From Mesotaenium endlicherianum (Eukaryota > Streptophyta > Zygnematophyceae > Zygnematales > Mesotaeniaceae): DNA of 64,000 bases. Of the stretch, positions 25,987 through 35,032 are shown in pieces. The notes under the pieces were generated by a model, which had not been told where the DNA came from, did not search any database, and worked only from the letters and a program-made list of their open reading frames with translations. Both the position numbers and the translations under genes were made by a program. The stretch is from contig WELA01003362.1 of NCBI GenBank assembly GCA_009602735.1, positions 1 through 64,000 of the forward strand, written 5' to 3'. Position 1 is the stretch's first letter. The number at the start of each line of letters is the position of its first letter.

Positions 25987-26829
25987 ATGAGCTTAACTAA
26001 AAATAATTTTCTTGTTGTGGTACTTCTTTTGTCAGCAGCCTTTGGCTGTAAGACGGCTAAGAAGGTACAGACCATACAGAGTGCCATCACTAAAAAAGAT
26101 ACGGCACAAACTGTGGTGATCAGCGAAACGCCAAAAGTAGATTCAGCAGCGATTGTAAAAGACCTGGTAAATAAAGTGGCGAAAAACAAAATTGATTTCA
26201 GCACTTTCAACGCCAAGATCAAAGTAACTTACGAGAGCTCTGAGAACAGCGATAACTATACCGCTTACCTCAGCATGCAAAAAGACAGCATGATACTGAT
26301 TAAGATTGCGGGTAAATTTTTAGGCATCAGCAAAGTGGGACTGCAGGCCAGGATCACGAAAGACAGCGTGGTGCTGGTGAAACTGGTGCAGGGTGCATCG
26401 GTAAGCTATCGATCCATCAGCTACCTGCAGGATGTAACACAGATACCGTTCGATTTCAATACCCTGCAGGACCTCATCATCGGCAACCCCATATTCATCG
26501 ACGGAAATATTGTATCGTATAAGAATACCCCTTCGCAGTTGCTGGTACTCATGGTGGGCGATCTTTTTAAGCACCTGCTGAGCATCGACAATAACAGCGG
26601 CAGGATCCTGCACAGCAAGCTCGACGATGCCGATCTGCAACGCAACAGGACCTGCGATATCACATTCAATAACTACCAGCCACTGGGTAATTATCAGTTT
26701 GCTGCTTACAGGAAGATTTCAGTGGCGGAAAAATCGAAACTGGACATTTACCTCGATTTCAAGGAATTTTCCCTAAACGAACCGTTAAAATATTCTTTCG
26801 ATATCCCTAAAAGAATAAAGCGTAAGTAA
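25987..26829 (+). CDS. DUF4292 lipoprotein
   Basis: This 280-residue protein has a lipoprotein signal (VVVLLLSAAFGC, Cys at about residue 21). The mature part has a linker (to about residue 60) and a domain of long beta strands (FSTFNAKIKVTYES, YTAYLSMQKDSMILIKIAG, KLDIYLDFKEFSLNEPLKY), the DUF4292 pattern, which is thought to resemble the LolB/LppX half-barrel fold. The function is not established; a role in lipid or lipoprotein handling in the envelope is an inference from the fold. It is directly upstream of the EnvC-like gene. Confidence 0.85.
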   Translation: MSLTKNNFLVVVLLLSAAFGCKTAKKVQTIQSAITKKDTAQTVVISETPKVDSAAIVKDLVNKVAKNKIDFSTFNAKIKVTYESSENSDNYTAYLSMQKDSMILIKIAGKFLGISKVGLQARITKDSVVLVKLVQGASVSYRSISYLQDVTQIPFDFNTLQDLIIGNPIFIDGNIVSYKNTPSQLLVLMVGDLFKHLLSIDNNSGRILHSKLDDADLQRNRTCDITFNNYQPLGNYQFAAYRKISVAEKSKLDIYLDFKEFSLNEPLKYSFDIPKRIKRK

Positions 26830-26854
26830 ATTTCCTTCTTAAACCGAGCCGGAC

Positions 26855-28207
26855 ATGATGAAAAGACTGTTGACTGTATTTCTTTTACTGGGCCTTGCAA
26901 CGGGTTGCGCCTACGCGCAAACGACCAGGGAAGAATTGCAGAAAAAAGAACAGGACCTGAAAAAAGAATTGGCCGACCTAAACCGCCAGCAATTGGAAAT
27001 ACAGAAGAACAAGAAACTATCGCTGAGTCAGCTCGCCATCATCAAGAGAAAAGTAAAAGCCCGTGAAGAACTGGTGAACAGCATCAGCAAACAGATCCGT
27101 GCACTGGATGAGACCATCTTCACCAACGAACGGGATATTTACCGGCTGGGCAAAGAACTCGATACCCTCAAACTGAAATACGCCAAGAGCGTTGTGTTTG
27201 CCTATAAGAGCCGGGGCGGTTATGAATACCTCAACTTCCTTTTCTCGGCCAACAGTTTCAACGACGCCGTCAAGCGCATTACCTACCTGAAAAGTTACCG
27301 GCAGAACAGGGAAGCGCAGGCCAATGCCATCGTTAAATCTGACCAACTGCTGCACGAAAAGATTGGCCAGTTGAACAACAACAAAAAAGAACAGGTGGTG
27401 ACCCTGCAAAAACAAAGCGATCAACTGAAAGCTTTGCAGGAAGACCGTCGCGACCAGGATCAGGTAGTAGCGCAGTTAAAAGGAAAAGAAAAAGAAATAG
27501 GCAAGCAGATACACGACAAAGAAAGGCAGCGGCAGAAAATGCGGGAAGCCATCCTGGCGGTGATCCGCCGCGAAACAGAGGAGGCGGCCAGAAGAGAAAG
27601 ACTGGCCAGGCTGAAAGCGGCTGAAGATGCCAAAAAAGCGGCAGCTGCAGGTACACCCAAAGAAGCGGAGCCTAAGAGCAACACTGCAACCGCTACGGTA
27701 AAACCCAAAGCAACAGAGTCCAAAGTGGCCGATGCACCAGCGCGCGACCGGGTATACACACCTTTAGAGTCTACACCGGAAGGCCGCGAAACCTCTATCA
27801 AATTTGAGAACAACAAAGGCCACCTGCCCTGGCCGGTAGATGTGGGTAATATCGAAGCGCATTTTGGGGTAGAAACCATTCCGGGCACCAAGCTCACGCG
27901 TAAGACCGATGGTATTGAGATATCCCTGCCACAAGGATCAACAGTGAGAAGCATTGCCGATGGAGAAGTGTCGTATGCCGGAGAAGTACAGGGAGAAGCT
28001 ACAGTGTTCCTGCGGCATGGTAAGTACTTCAGCATTTACAGCCATCTTTCCACCATTTCTGTTTCACGTGGCCAGCAGGTAAAAGCCGGCTCTGTGCTGG
28101 GCCGCTCGGGCACCAACATCGACGGAGAAGGCGCATTGCTGTTAATGATCAACAATGAAAAGAACACCCCCCTCGACCCCGAACAGTGGCTGAAGAGGCG
28201 CAGGTAA
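26855..28207 (+). CDS. EnvC-like murein hydrolase activator with a degenerate M23 domain
   Basis: This is a periplasmic coiled-coil protein of 450 residues: a signal peptide (about 1-22), a long coiled coil (about 23-250, rich in K/E/Q), an Ala/Lys/Pro/Thr linker (about 250-310) and a C-terminal LytM/M23 fold (about 318-450). Active M23 enzymes need HxxxD and HxH zinc ligands. Here the first motif reads RKTDGIEI and the last reads LLLMIN, so most metal ligands are missing although SHLS is kept. This matches EnvC, which activates cell-wall amidases at division without cutting murein itself. Confidence 0.87.
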   Translation: MMKRLLTVFLLLGLATGCAYAQTTREELQKKEQDLKKELADLNRQQLEIQKNKKLSLSQLAIIKRKVKAREELVNSISKQIRALDETIFTNERDIYRLGKELDTLKLKYAKSVVFAYKSRGGYEYLNFLFSANSFNDAVKRITYLKSYRQNREAQANAIVKSDQLLHEKIGQLNNNKKEQVVTLQKQSDQLKALQEDRRDQDQVVAQLKGKEKEIGKQIHDKERQRQKMREAILAVIRRETEEAARRERLARLKAAEDAKKAAAAGTPKEAEPKSNTATATVKPKATESKVADAPARDRVYTPLESTPEGRETSIKFENNKGHLPWPVDVGNIEAHFGVETIPGTKLTRKTDGIEISLPQGSTVRSIADGEVSYAGEVQGEATVFLRHGKYFSIYSHLSTISVSRGQQVKAGSVLGRSGTNIDGEGALLLMINNEKNTPLDPEQWLKRRR

Positions 28208-28299
28208 TTGTTGATGTTATTTTTAAGATTTATGGTAGATTATTTGGGTTATCCTTACAATGAATTTGAACTTGTCATTGACGAGAATGGATTAAGATC

Positions 28300-28515
28300 A
28301 TGCCAACAGTTTTAGATTATAATATTGATACTAAGCAGGTTAATAGAACTGATTCAATACCAGTTCATAAACCTGGCTTCATTAGTAGAATTGTAGGTAG
28401 TTATAAAGCAAGGGCAAGGGCCAAGAGCATTGCCTGGGGGCTTGCAGAAGCAGAAAAAATTAAGAACGGACAGAAGAAAGTAAAATCTTTTGAGCAAGCC
28501 ATCAAAGACCTTTAA
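28300..28515 (+). CDS. antitoxin-like small protein paired with a RelE/ParE-type toxin
   Basis: This 71-residue protein ends with GLAEAEKIKNGQKKVKSFEQ and AIKDL, an amphipathic helix of the kind that wraps around RelE/ParE toxins. The N-terminal half (TVLDYNIDTKQVNRTDSIPV) may form strands, but no clear DNA-binding motif is seen. The toxin gene begins inside its last codons (26-bp overlap), the usual coupled arrangement. The start ATG at 28300 follows an AT-rich spacer after the EnvC-like gene. The antitoxin assignment rests on position and size. Confidence 0.62.
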   Translation: MPTVLDYNIDTKQVNRTDSIPVHKPGFISRIVGSYKARARAKSIAWGLAEAEKIKNGQKKVKSFEQAIKDL

Positions 28516-28807
28516 AGTTATCCCAACAGACAATTTTTTATCAGAAGCAAAAAAACTGCTTAAAAAATATCCGAATATTAAGGATGACTTTTTGGCCCCT
28601 GCTGATATGCTTAAGTGTGACCCTATAACTGGAAACGATTATATTGGCAGGCAGTGTTATAAAGTCAGGATGCAGATCTCCGATAAGAAAAAAGGTGAAT
28701 CTGGAGCTGCGCGGGTAATAGTAAATATTGAAATATCAGATAGAGAGGTTTATGTTTTATCAGTGTATGATAAGGGAAATCAATCAACCATTAGCGAAAA
28801 GAGTTGA
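28490..28807 (+). CDS. RelE/ParE-superfamily toxin-like protein, looks whole
   Basis: This protein has about 105 residues from a TTG start that overlaps the antitoxin gene. The family pattern is visible: FLSEAKKLLKKYP near the start (the helical hairpin), CYKVRMQISDKKKGESGAAR in the middle and VIVNIEISDREVYVLSVYDK at the end, as in the RelE/ParE group whose members are mRNA-cutting ribosome-dependent enzymes or gyrase poisons. Which activity applies cannot be told. The gene is followed by a 46-bp perfect palindrome that probably ends transcription from both sides. Confidence 0.7.
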   Translation: MSKPSKTFKVIPTDNFLSEAKKLLKKYPNIKDDFLAPADMLKCDPITGNDYIGRQCYKVRMQISDKKKGESGAARVIVNIEISDREVYVLSVYDKGNQSTISEKS

Positions 28808-28843
28808 ATAAACTGCTCGCAAAAAAATCATTGATTAATTAAA

Positions 28844-28889
28844 CTTTTCTTCTTTGCCCCGGGCTTAAGCCCGGGGCAAAGAAGAAAAG
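28844..28889. repeat. 46-bp perfect palindrome centred on GGGCTTAAGCCC (GGCTTAAGCC family, copy 1); likely bidirectional terminator
   Basis: The two 23-base arms are perfectly complementary around the centre 28866/28867 and end in pyrimidine/purine tracts. It lies between two convergent genes. Four shorter relatives with the same TTTGCC...GGCTTAAGCC...GGCAAA design occur at 32572, 32621, 33022 and 33073. Confidence 0.9.
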
Positions 28890-28896
28890 GAGGAGA

Positions 28897-29910
28897 TCAA
28901 TTTTTTTGCTGGAACTCCAAATAATAGATCTTCAACAAGATGATGAAATAAGAGATCAGCAAAGGACCGAATATGAGCCCTGTGATGCCGAAATAATGCA
29001 ACCCGATGATCACTCCCAACACCGTAACAATGGGATGCACATCCGCCATCCGCTTGGCCAGCGCAAAACGAACAAAATTATCCACCACACTGAGTACGAT
29101 AGATCCCCAGGCCAGCACAAAAACACCCTGCCAGGTATGACCCGTTGCTATTAAATAAATAGCCACCGGCACCCATACCAGCGCCGTTCCCACCACCGGC
29201 ACGATAGAAGAAAAACCAGTGATCACAGCCCAGAAACCCGCTTCGTTCATCCCTGCAATCAGGAAGGAAATATAAATAACCAGTCCCTGTACCACTGCAA
29301 TCAATGGAATGCCTACGGCATTGCTGACGGTCTGGGCTTTCAGCTCATGTCCGAACATTTTGATCTTGGACCGTTTGAAAGGCAGGTAAAAAATAACGGC
29401 CGCCTCCATCCGGTTGATGTTCACGATGAGGAAGTACAGGAAGAAATACATCATGGAGATATCGCTTACCAGGTTGAGACCCTGGTTGAGGGCTGAAGAA
29501 ATAAAATTGGTGAGCCAGGAAGTGAGCTGGTCTATGTTCTTGGACGATAACAGGGTGAAATGCAAATGCACCTGCAAGTAGGCATCGAGGTCTTTCAGCG
29601 GGCCGATGATCATCTGCGTGTTGCTGGTAACGGAAATGATCTTCGAATACAACATCGTTGCCAGTAATGAAATGGGCAGAAGAATGATGAAGAAGGAAAC
29701 CACAATGACCAGCAGGGCCGCCATGGGCTTGGACCAGCGCTTCTTTTTGATCAGCCATTCCACCGGCGATTTACTCAATACATAAAACATGATCGCTGCA
29801 AGAAAGGCGGTGAGGAACTGCACCAGACTGTACAGCAGGAAAACGCCGAAGAGGATGATGATGGCCAGGAAAAAATACCGGTTGATCTTATAATCTTGTC
29901 GTTGTAGCAT
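28897..29910 (-). CDS. AI-2E-family transporter
   Basis: This 337-residue inner-membrane protein, from the ATG at 29910, belongs to the TerC/TqsA-type AI-2E family (PF01594). It has an N-terminal pair of helices (residues 10-45), a third helix (about 60-85), a long amphipathic periplasmic region (about 95-150) and a C-terminal block of five helices containing GIPLIAVVQGLVIYISFLIA and SSIVPVVGTALVWVPVAIYL. Members export small molecules or act as sodium/proton antiporters; few really move AI-2. A frame continues to 29961, but the internal ATG fits the family length better. Confidence 0.87.
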   Translation of the reverse strand: MLQRQDYKINRYFFLAIIILFGVFLLYSLVQFLTAFLAAIMFYVLSKSPVEWLIKKKRWSKPMAALLVIVVSFFIILLPISLLATMLYSKIISVTSNTQMIIGPLKDLDAYLQVHLHFTLLSSKNIDQLTSWLTNFISSALNQGLNLVSDISMMYFFLYFLIVNINRMEAAVIFYLPFKRSKIKMFGHELKAQTVSNAVGIPLIAVVQGLVIYISFLIAGMNEAGFWAVITGFSSIVPVVGTALVWVPVAIYLIATGHTWQGVFVLAWGSIVLSVVDNFVRFALAKRMADVHPIVTVLGVIIGLHYFGITGLIFGPLLISYFIILLKIYYLEFQQKN

Positions 29911-29963
29911 GCTTATCGTATTTTCGTAAAGCCCCTCACGAATATAATTCAAACCCCGCACCG

Positions 29964-30323
29964 ATGGAAAAGAACCGTTTCTTTACCGAGTCGCGCAAAG
30001 AGCTGGAACAATACCTGCTCGACCGTCTCTTACTCATGAAGCTGCAGGGTACCGGCCGGCTGGCCAGGCTGGTGGCGGTGCTGTTTTCGGTATTGGTGAT
30101 GGCCATACTGGCTGCTTTGATCATCCTGTTCCTGAGCATCATGGCAGGCTATTATTTTGCCGACCTAACCGGCAGCCTGTACAAAGGCTTTGGCCTGGTG
30201 GCGGGCTTTTATGTGCTGGTACTGGTATTATTGGTGATGGTACGCCGGAAATACGAGAAAAAGATCATTAACCTGATCATTGCGATAGTGCTGGATAACC
30301 CTAAAGACGATGACCGTGACTGA
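29964..30323 (+). CDS. holin-superfamily (Phage_holin_3_6) small membrane protein, a host gene
   Basis: This 119-residue protein has a charged N-terminus (KNRFFTESRKELEQYLLDRL), two membrane helices (about residues 38-62 and 72-95) and a basic C-terminal tail. The pattern is that of the PF07332 putative holin family, which in Bacteroidetes is a chromosomal gene unrelated to any prophage. The function is unknown. The next small gene overlaps its end by 14 bp, so they form a pair. Confidence 0.72.
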   Translation: MEKNRFFTESRKELEQYLLDRLLLMKLQGTGRLARLVAVLFSVLVMAILAALIILFLSIMAGYYFADLTGSLYKGFGLVAGFYVLVLVLLVMVRRKYEKKIINLIIAIVLDNPKDDDRD

Positions 30324-30588
30324 TCCCATACAACAGATGCCCATCCGCAACCAGGAAGACCTGCAAAGGGCTGTATCGCTGGTGAAACAGCGCATCAGGA
30401 AGCGGGAAGAAGACCTGGAAGAACGCTGGGAACAGCTCCCCGAAGCCGCCGCCCAAACCATGATAGAAGCAGCCGTGCCGATGTTCCTGGGAAACCGCCT
30501 GGCATCGGTGGCGCTGCGGATGGGGAAAAAGGTGGTTTACAAGCTGCTGGACAAGTTTTTAGGCCCGTCATCGACGCCGTCATCCTGA
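30310..30588 (+). CDS. small hypothetical protein coupled to the holin-like gene
   Basis: This 92-residue protein is mainly helical: charged and coiled-coil-like at about residues 15-50 (LQRAVSLVKQRIRKREEDLE), then a more hydrophobic segment (about 55-85). No family is recognised. Its last codons and its TGA stop (30586-30588) lie in the first bases of repeat copy 3, whose CGTCATCCTGA start supplies the stop. The original C-terminus may therefore have been replaced when the repeat arrived. Confidence 0.65.
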   Translation: MTVTDPIQQMPIRNQEDLQRAVSLVKQRIRKREEDLEERWEQLPEAAAQTMIEAAVPMFLGNRLASVALRMGKKVVYKLLDKFLGPSSTPSS

Positions 30589-30692
30589 GCGAGCGAAGCG
30601 AGTCGAAGGACCTGCTGGCGGGTTCGGGCAGATCCCTCGGCTGCCCCTTCGACTCGCTTCGCTCGCTCAGGGTGACGTTGCTCGGGATGACG
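30578..30692 (+). repeat. CGTCATCC/GGATGACG intergenic repeat, copy 3 (composite, 115 bp)
   Basis: The usual left arm and loop are present, but the right arm is split after CCTCGGCTG by an inverted copy of the left arm (CCCTTCGACTCGCTTCGCTC onward, ending GGTGACG), then CTCGGGATGACG closes the element. Copies 7 and 10 have the same nested structure. Confidence 0.9.
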
Positions 30693-30738
30693 ATCGAAAA
30701 AATCCCTTATTCCCTACACATCCATCAGACATTTTCCC

Positions 30739-30746
30739 TACTTTTG
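30739..30746 (+). promoter_or_regulatory. TACTTTTG -7 box before atpD
   Basis: This is a perfect TAnnTTTG match 40 bases before the atpD ATG, giving a leader of about 35 bases. It lies just after repeat copy 3. No clear TTTG is seen at the -33 distance. Confidence 0.5.
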
Positions 30747-30765
30747 CGGCCAATTCGAAATTTAA

Positions 30766-32292
<1,527 letters not shown>

Positions 32293-32297
32293 TAATT

Positions 32298-32543
32298 ATG
32301 ATTTTAGAAATACTGACTCCCGATAAAAAAGTATACAGCGGTGATGTGCTGGGTGTTCAACTGCCCGGTATCACAGGGTTGTTCGAAGTATTGGATAAGC
32401 ATGCTCCGTTGGTAAGCGCATTGGGAAAAGGACAACTCAAAATTCTGAAAGACAAGAACAGCACCGAGAGCTACAAGATCCAGAGCGGATTTGTAGAGGT
32501 CCTGAATAACAAAGTGACTGTGCTTGTAGAAGGTTGCGAATAA
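32298..32543 (+). CDS. atpC: F1 ATP synthase subunit epsilon, short form
   Basis: At 81 residues this is only the N-terminal beta-sandwich domain of epsilon (LEILTPDKKVYSGDVLGVQL, then PGITGLFEVLDKHAPLVSAL, to KVTVLVEGCE). The two-helix C-terminal domain that brakes ATP hydrolysis in longer homologues is absent; short forms are common in this phylum. The gene starts 5 bases after atpD and is followed by two GGCTTAAGCC palindromes that may end the transcript. Confidence 0.93.
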   Translation: MILEILTPDKKVYSGDVLGVQLPGITGLFEVLDKHAPLVSALGKGQLKILKDKNSTESYKIQSGFVEVLNNKVTVLVEGCE

Positions 32544-32571
32544 TGTAATCTTTCATTAATAATCTAATTCA

Positions 32572-32597
32572 TTGCCCCTGGCTTAAGCCAGGAGCAA
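32572..32597. repeat. GGCTTAAGCC-family palindrome, copy 2
   Basis: This is a 26-bp palindrome with one mismatch, centred on CTTAAG after atpC. It may act with copy 3 as a terminator. Confidence 0.8.
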
Positions 32598-32620
32598 AAA
32601 TAAAATGATCATTTAATTTT

Positions 32621-32642
32621 GCCCAGGGCTTAAGCCCTGGGC
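32621..32642. repeat. GGCTTAAGCC-family palindrome, copy 3
   Basis: This is a perfect 22-bp palindrome, GCCCAGGGCTT and its complement, 23 bases after copy 2. Confidence 0.8.
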
Positions 32643-32742
32643 TTTCTGTTAAAAAAAGCCTAATTCAAATAAATCTGGTTTGAAAGGAGATTTTGAAAGG
32701 GTAATTTAAGCGTCTTAATTAAACCCTTAAAACGATTGTACC

Positions 32743-32985
32743 ATGAAAAAACTTTTTGCATTAACAGTTCTGGCCGCTTTTTTTGTTGTTCCGGTAATGG
32801 CACAGGAAGGTAAAAAAGAAACTCCTAAACAAGAGAAGAAAGAATGGAAAAAAGACAAGATGAAGGACAAAAAAGAGTGGAAGAAAGATATGAAAGAGGA
32901 TAAAAAAGAAGACAAGAAAGAGGATATGAAAAAGCATCACAAGCACGATAAAGATGAAAAGAGCGAGAAAAAAGGGAACAAATAA
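32743..32985 (+). CDS. small secreted lysine/glutamate-rich protein
   Basis: This 80-residue protein has a signal peptide (LFALTVLAAFFVVPVMAQ, cleavage at about residue 21). The mature 60 residues are almost only K, E, D, M, W and H, with near repeats of KKEWKKDM and EDKKEDMKK and a His-rich HHKHDKDEK end. It should be highly charged and disordered or helical in the periplasm. The His/Asp cluster could bind metal, which is inference only. It stands alone between two pairs of GGCTTAAGCC palindromes. The opposite strand is also open, but the signal peptide supports this strand. Confidence 0.72.
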   Translation: MKKLFALTVLAAFFVVPVMAQEGKKETPKQEKKEWKKDKMKDKKEWKKDMKEDKKEDKKEDMKKHHKHDKDEKSEKKGNK

Positions 32986-33021
32986 TAAATAAAATTATTA
33001 TTCAATTTGCTTCTTTGCCTC

Positions 33022-33049
33022 TTTGCCCTGGGCTTAAGCCCAGGGCAAA
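33022..33049. repeat. GGCTTAAGCC-family palindrome, copy 4
   Basis: This is a perfect 28-bp palindrome of the form TTTGCCCTGGGCTT plus its complement, after the lysine-rich gene. Confidence 0.85.
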
Positions 33050-33072
33050 ATAAAAATCATTATTCAAATCTT

Positions 33073-33096
33073 TGCCTGGGGCTTAAGCCCCAGGCA
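33073..33096. repeat. GGCTTAAGCC-family palindrome, copy 5
   Basis: This is a perfect 24-bp palindrome, TGCCTGGGGCTT plus its complement, 23 bases after copy 4 and just past the stop of yqgE on the other strand. The 23-base gap equals that between copies 2 and 3. Confidence 0.85.
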
Positions 33097-33098
33097 TT

Positions 33099-33650
33099 TT
33101 AATTTAATTGAGGATCGATGGGGTAATTGATCATTTGCCGGTATTCGCCGCCCAGCTCTTTGAGGGCCTCCTGCCATACCAGGTCTTTATCATGATGGAA
33201 AACCAAATTCAAATTCGCCTGCCGCGTGATCCATGTTTTTTGTTCCAGTTCATCATTCAATTGCCCGGCGCTCCAGCCGCTGTAGCCAATGAAAAAACGG
33301 ATATCATCCGTATCTAAACTGCCTTCCCGCAGCTGTCCCAGCACTTCTTCAAAATCCCCACCCCAATACACGCCTTTGATCACTTCTGTTCCGCCCGGTA
33401 TAAGACCCGGCTGGCGATGCAGGAAATGCAGGGTGTTTTTCTGAACAGGGCCACCTTCGTAAAGCGGAAGATCAAGTCCCTCCGCTTCTTTGACCACATC
33501 CTCCAGTTTGGCATCGAGGGTTTTATTGAGCACGAATCCGAAACTGCCTTCGTCCTGGTGCTCGCAAAGCAATACCACCGTTCGGGTAAAATTAGGGTCC
33601 TTCAAAAAAGGGTCTGAGATCAACAATATACCGGGCGTGGGAGAAGTCAT
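33099..33650 (-). CDS. yqgE: YqgE/AlgH family protein
   Basis: This 183-residue member of the DUF179 family has the typical start PTPGILLISDPFLKDPNFTR, then TVVLLCEHQDEGSFGFVLNK, YEGGPVQKNTLHFLH and IRFFIGYSGWSAGQLNDELE. The family is widespread and its exact role is unsettled (AlgH has been linked to regulation in Pseudomonas). It diverges from the histidine kinase gene. A near-consensus TAACTTTT (33655-33662) lies 4 bases before its ATG. Confidence 0.92.
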   Translation of the reverse strand: MTSPTPGILLISDPFLKDPNFTRTVVLLCEHQDEGSFGFVLNKTLDAKLEDVVKEAEGLDLPLYEGGPVQKNTLHFLHRQPGLIPGGTEVIKGVYWGGDFEEVLGQLREGSLDTDDIRFFIGYSGWSAGQLNDELEQKTWITRQANLNLVFHHDKDLVWQEALKELGGEYRQMINYPIDPQLN

Positions 33651-33667
33651 AAGGAAAAGTTACAACA

Positions 33668-33698
33668 TTTTACATAAACCCTGATCCTGTTATATTTG
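33668..33698 (+). promoter_or_regulatory. TTTT/TATATTTG promoter 5 nt before the histidine kinase start
   Basis: TATATTTG (33691-33698) is a perfect -7 match, and TTTT (33668-33671) stands 19 bases upstream in the -33 position. CTGCA separates the box from the ATG at 33704, so the mRNA is probably leaderless. Confidence 0.55.
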
Positions 33699-33703
33699 CT
33701 GCA

Positions 33704-35032
33704 ATGAAAAAAACTTTCCCGGTCATCATCATACTCATTACCCTGTCGCTCTTCGGATTGATCTGGCTGCAGGTATCCTGGCTGCGTAACCTCTTGCAAC
33801 TGCGAGAAGCACAATTGCTTACCAAGCTAAATGAAGTAGCAGCTACAGTGGCCAATGATATGAGTAAAGTAGTATATGGTGGCCAGAGCATACGCCCCCA
33901 ACGTAGGGGCGGAATGCGCTTAGGTTCCGAATTCCCGTTGTATGTGCCGAGACCGTTGACTATCAAAGAAAAGTTCTCTCTCCAGGATGTAACCAACCGG
34001 CTAAACAGGGCATTTGATATTGAAGAGATCAAGAATACCAGGTTCGAGTTTGCTGTGCTGAATAGCAATGCCGATTTCGAAATGGGAACGACTAATTTTG
34101 AAAAGGAAAGCGATGATACAATTAATAACCGGCAATTGATTGTTCCCATCATCCCGGATAGTGGAACGGATATGGAAGGACTGGCTTCTTTCGAACATCT
34201 GGTGATTGTATTCCCCGGTTTCAAATACCAGGTATGGAAATCGCAACGATGGGTAGTGTTTGGCGCTGCATTGTTCATGATCGTGATCATCGCTGCATTT
34301 TATGTAACAGTGAAGACCCTGCTCAATCAGAAAAAACTGAGTGAGATCAAGAGTGATTTCATCAACAACATGACGCACGAATTCAAAACGCCGCTGGCTA
34401 CCATTTCACTGGCGGTGGATGCATTGAGAAATGAAAAAGTACAACGCGATCCCGATAAGATGCAGTATTTCAGCGGCATCATCAAAGAAGAGAACAGGCG
34501 GATGAACAAACACGTGGAAACCATACTGCAGGCCGCTATTTCAGAAAGGCAGGAACTGAACCTCCACCTGAGTCAACTGCATGTGCACGAGATCATCCGG
34601 CGCACGATGGACAACTACCAGCTGCAACTGGAAGAGAAACAAGGCGCATCCAGTTTGTTGCTCAACGCAAAGAACGACCTGGTGTTGGCCGATGAAGTGC
34701 ATTTCACCAATATGATCTCCAACCTGGTAGACAATGCCATCAAGTATTCAAAAGAAAAACTGCAAATCAAAATATCTACCCATAGTACAACCAATTACCT
34801 GGTGATCAGGATTGAAGACAATGGCATTGGTATGAGTAAAGAAACGCTCAAACGTATTTTCGAAAAATTCTATCGCGCGCATACCGGTAACCTGCACAAC
34901 GTAAAAGGATTTGGCCTCGGTATGAACTATGTGAAAACCGTGATTGATGGGCACAAAGGAAAGATCAAAGTAGAAAGTGTAGTAGGACAGGGAAGTAGTT
35001 TTACTATTGAGATGCCGTTAAACAATGTCTGA
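33704..35032 (+). CDS. membrane sensor histidine kinase without a neighbouring response regulator
   Basis: This 442-residue two-component sensor has a membrane helix at residues 6-25, a periplasmic domain of about 150 residues and a second helix at about 182-206. The phosphorylated His is in NNMTHEFKTPLATISLAVDA (His at about 225). The ATP-binding domain has the N box LVDNAIKYS, the G1 box IEDNGIGMS, an F box (IFEKFYRAHTG) and the G2 box GFGLGMNYV. The signal is unknown. No response regulator gene lies next to it; it converges with queA, overlapping by 15 bp, so its partner must be encoded elsewhere. Confidence 0.93.
   Translation: MKKTFPVIIILITLSLFGLIWLQVSWLRNLLQLREAQLLTKLNEVAATVANDMSKVVYGGQSIRPQRRGGMRLGSEFPLYVPRPLTIKEKFSLQDVTNRLNRAFDIEEIKNTRFEFAVLNSNADFEMGTTNFEKESDDTINNRQLIVPIIPDSGTDMEGLASFEHLVIVFPGFKYQVWKSQRWVVFGAALFMIVIIAAFYVTVKTLLNQKKLSEIKSDFINNMTHEFKTPLATISLAVDALRNEKVQRDPDKMQYFSGIIKEENRRMNKHVETILQAAISERQELNLHLSQLHVHEIIRRTMDNYQLQLEEKQGASSLLLNAKNDLVLADEVHFTNMISNLVDNAIKYSKEKLQIKISTHSTTNYLVIRIEDNGIGMSKETLKRIFEKFYRAHTGNLHNVKGFGLGMNYVKTVIDGHKGKIKVESVVGQGSSFTIEMPLNNV

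Noticed and set aside
28214-28315. A 33-codon frame before the antitoxin gene
   Set aside because: It overlaps the antitoxin start out of frame and has no clear start signal; it could be a leader peptide but nothing supports that.
29964-30323. Holin-like gene as a sign of a prophage
   Set aside because: No capsid, tail, integrase or lysin genes are nearby; this family is a normal chromosomal membrane protein in Bacteroidetes.
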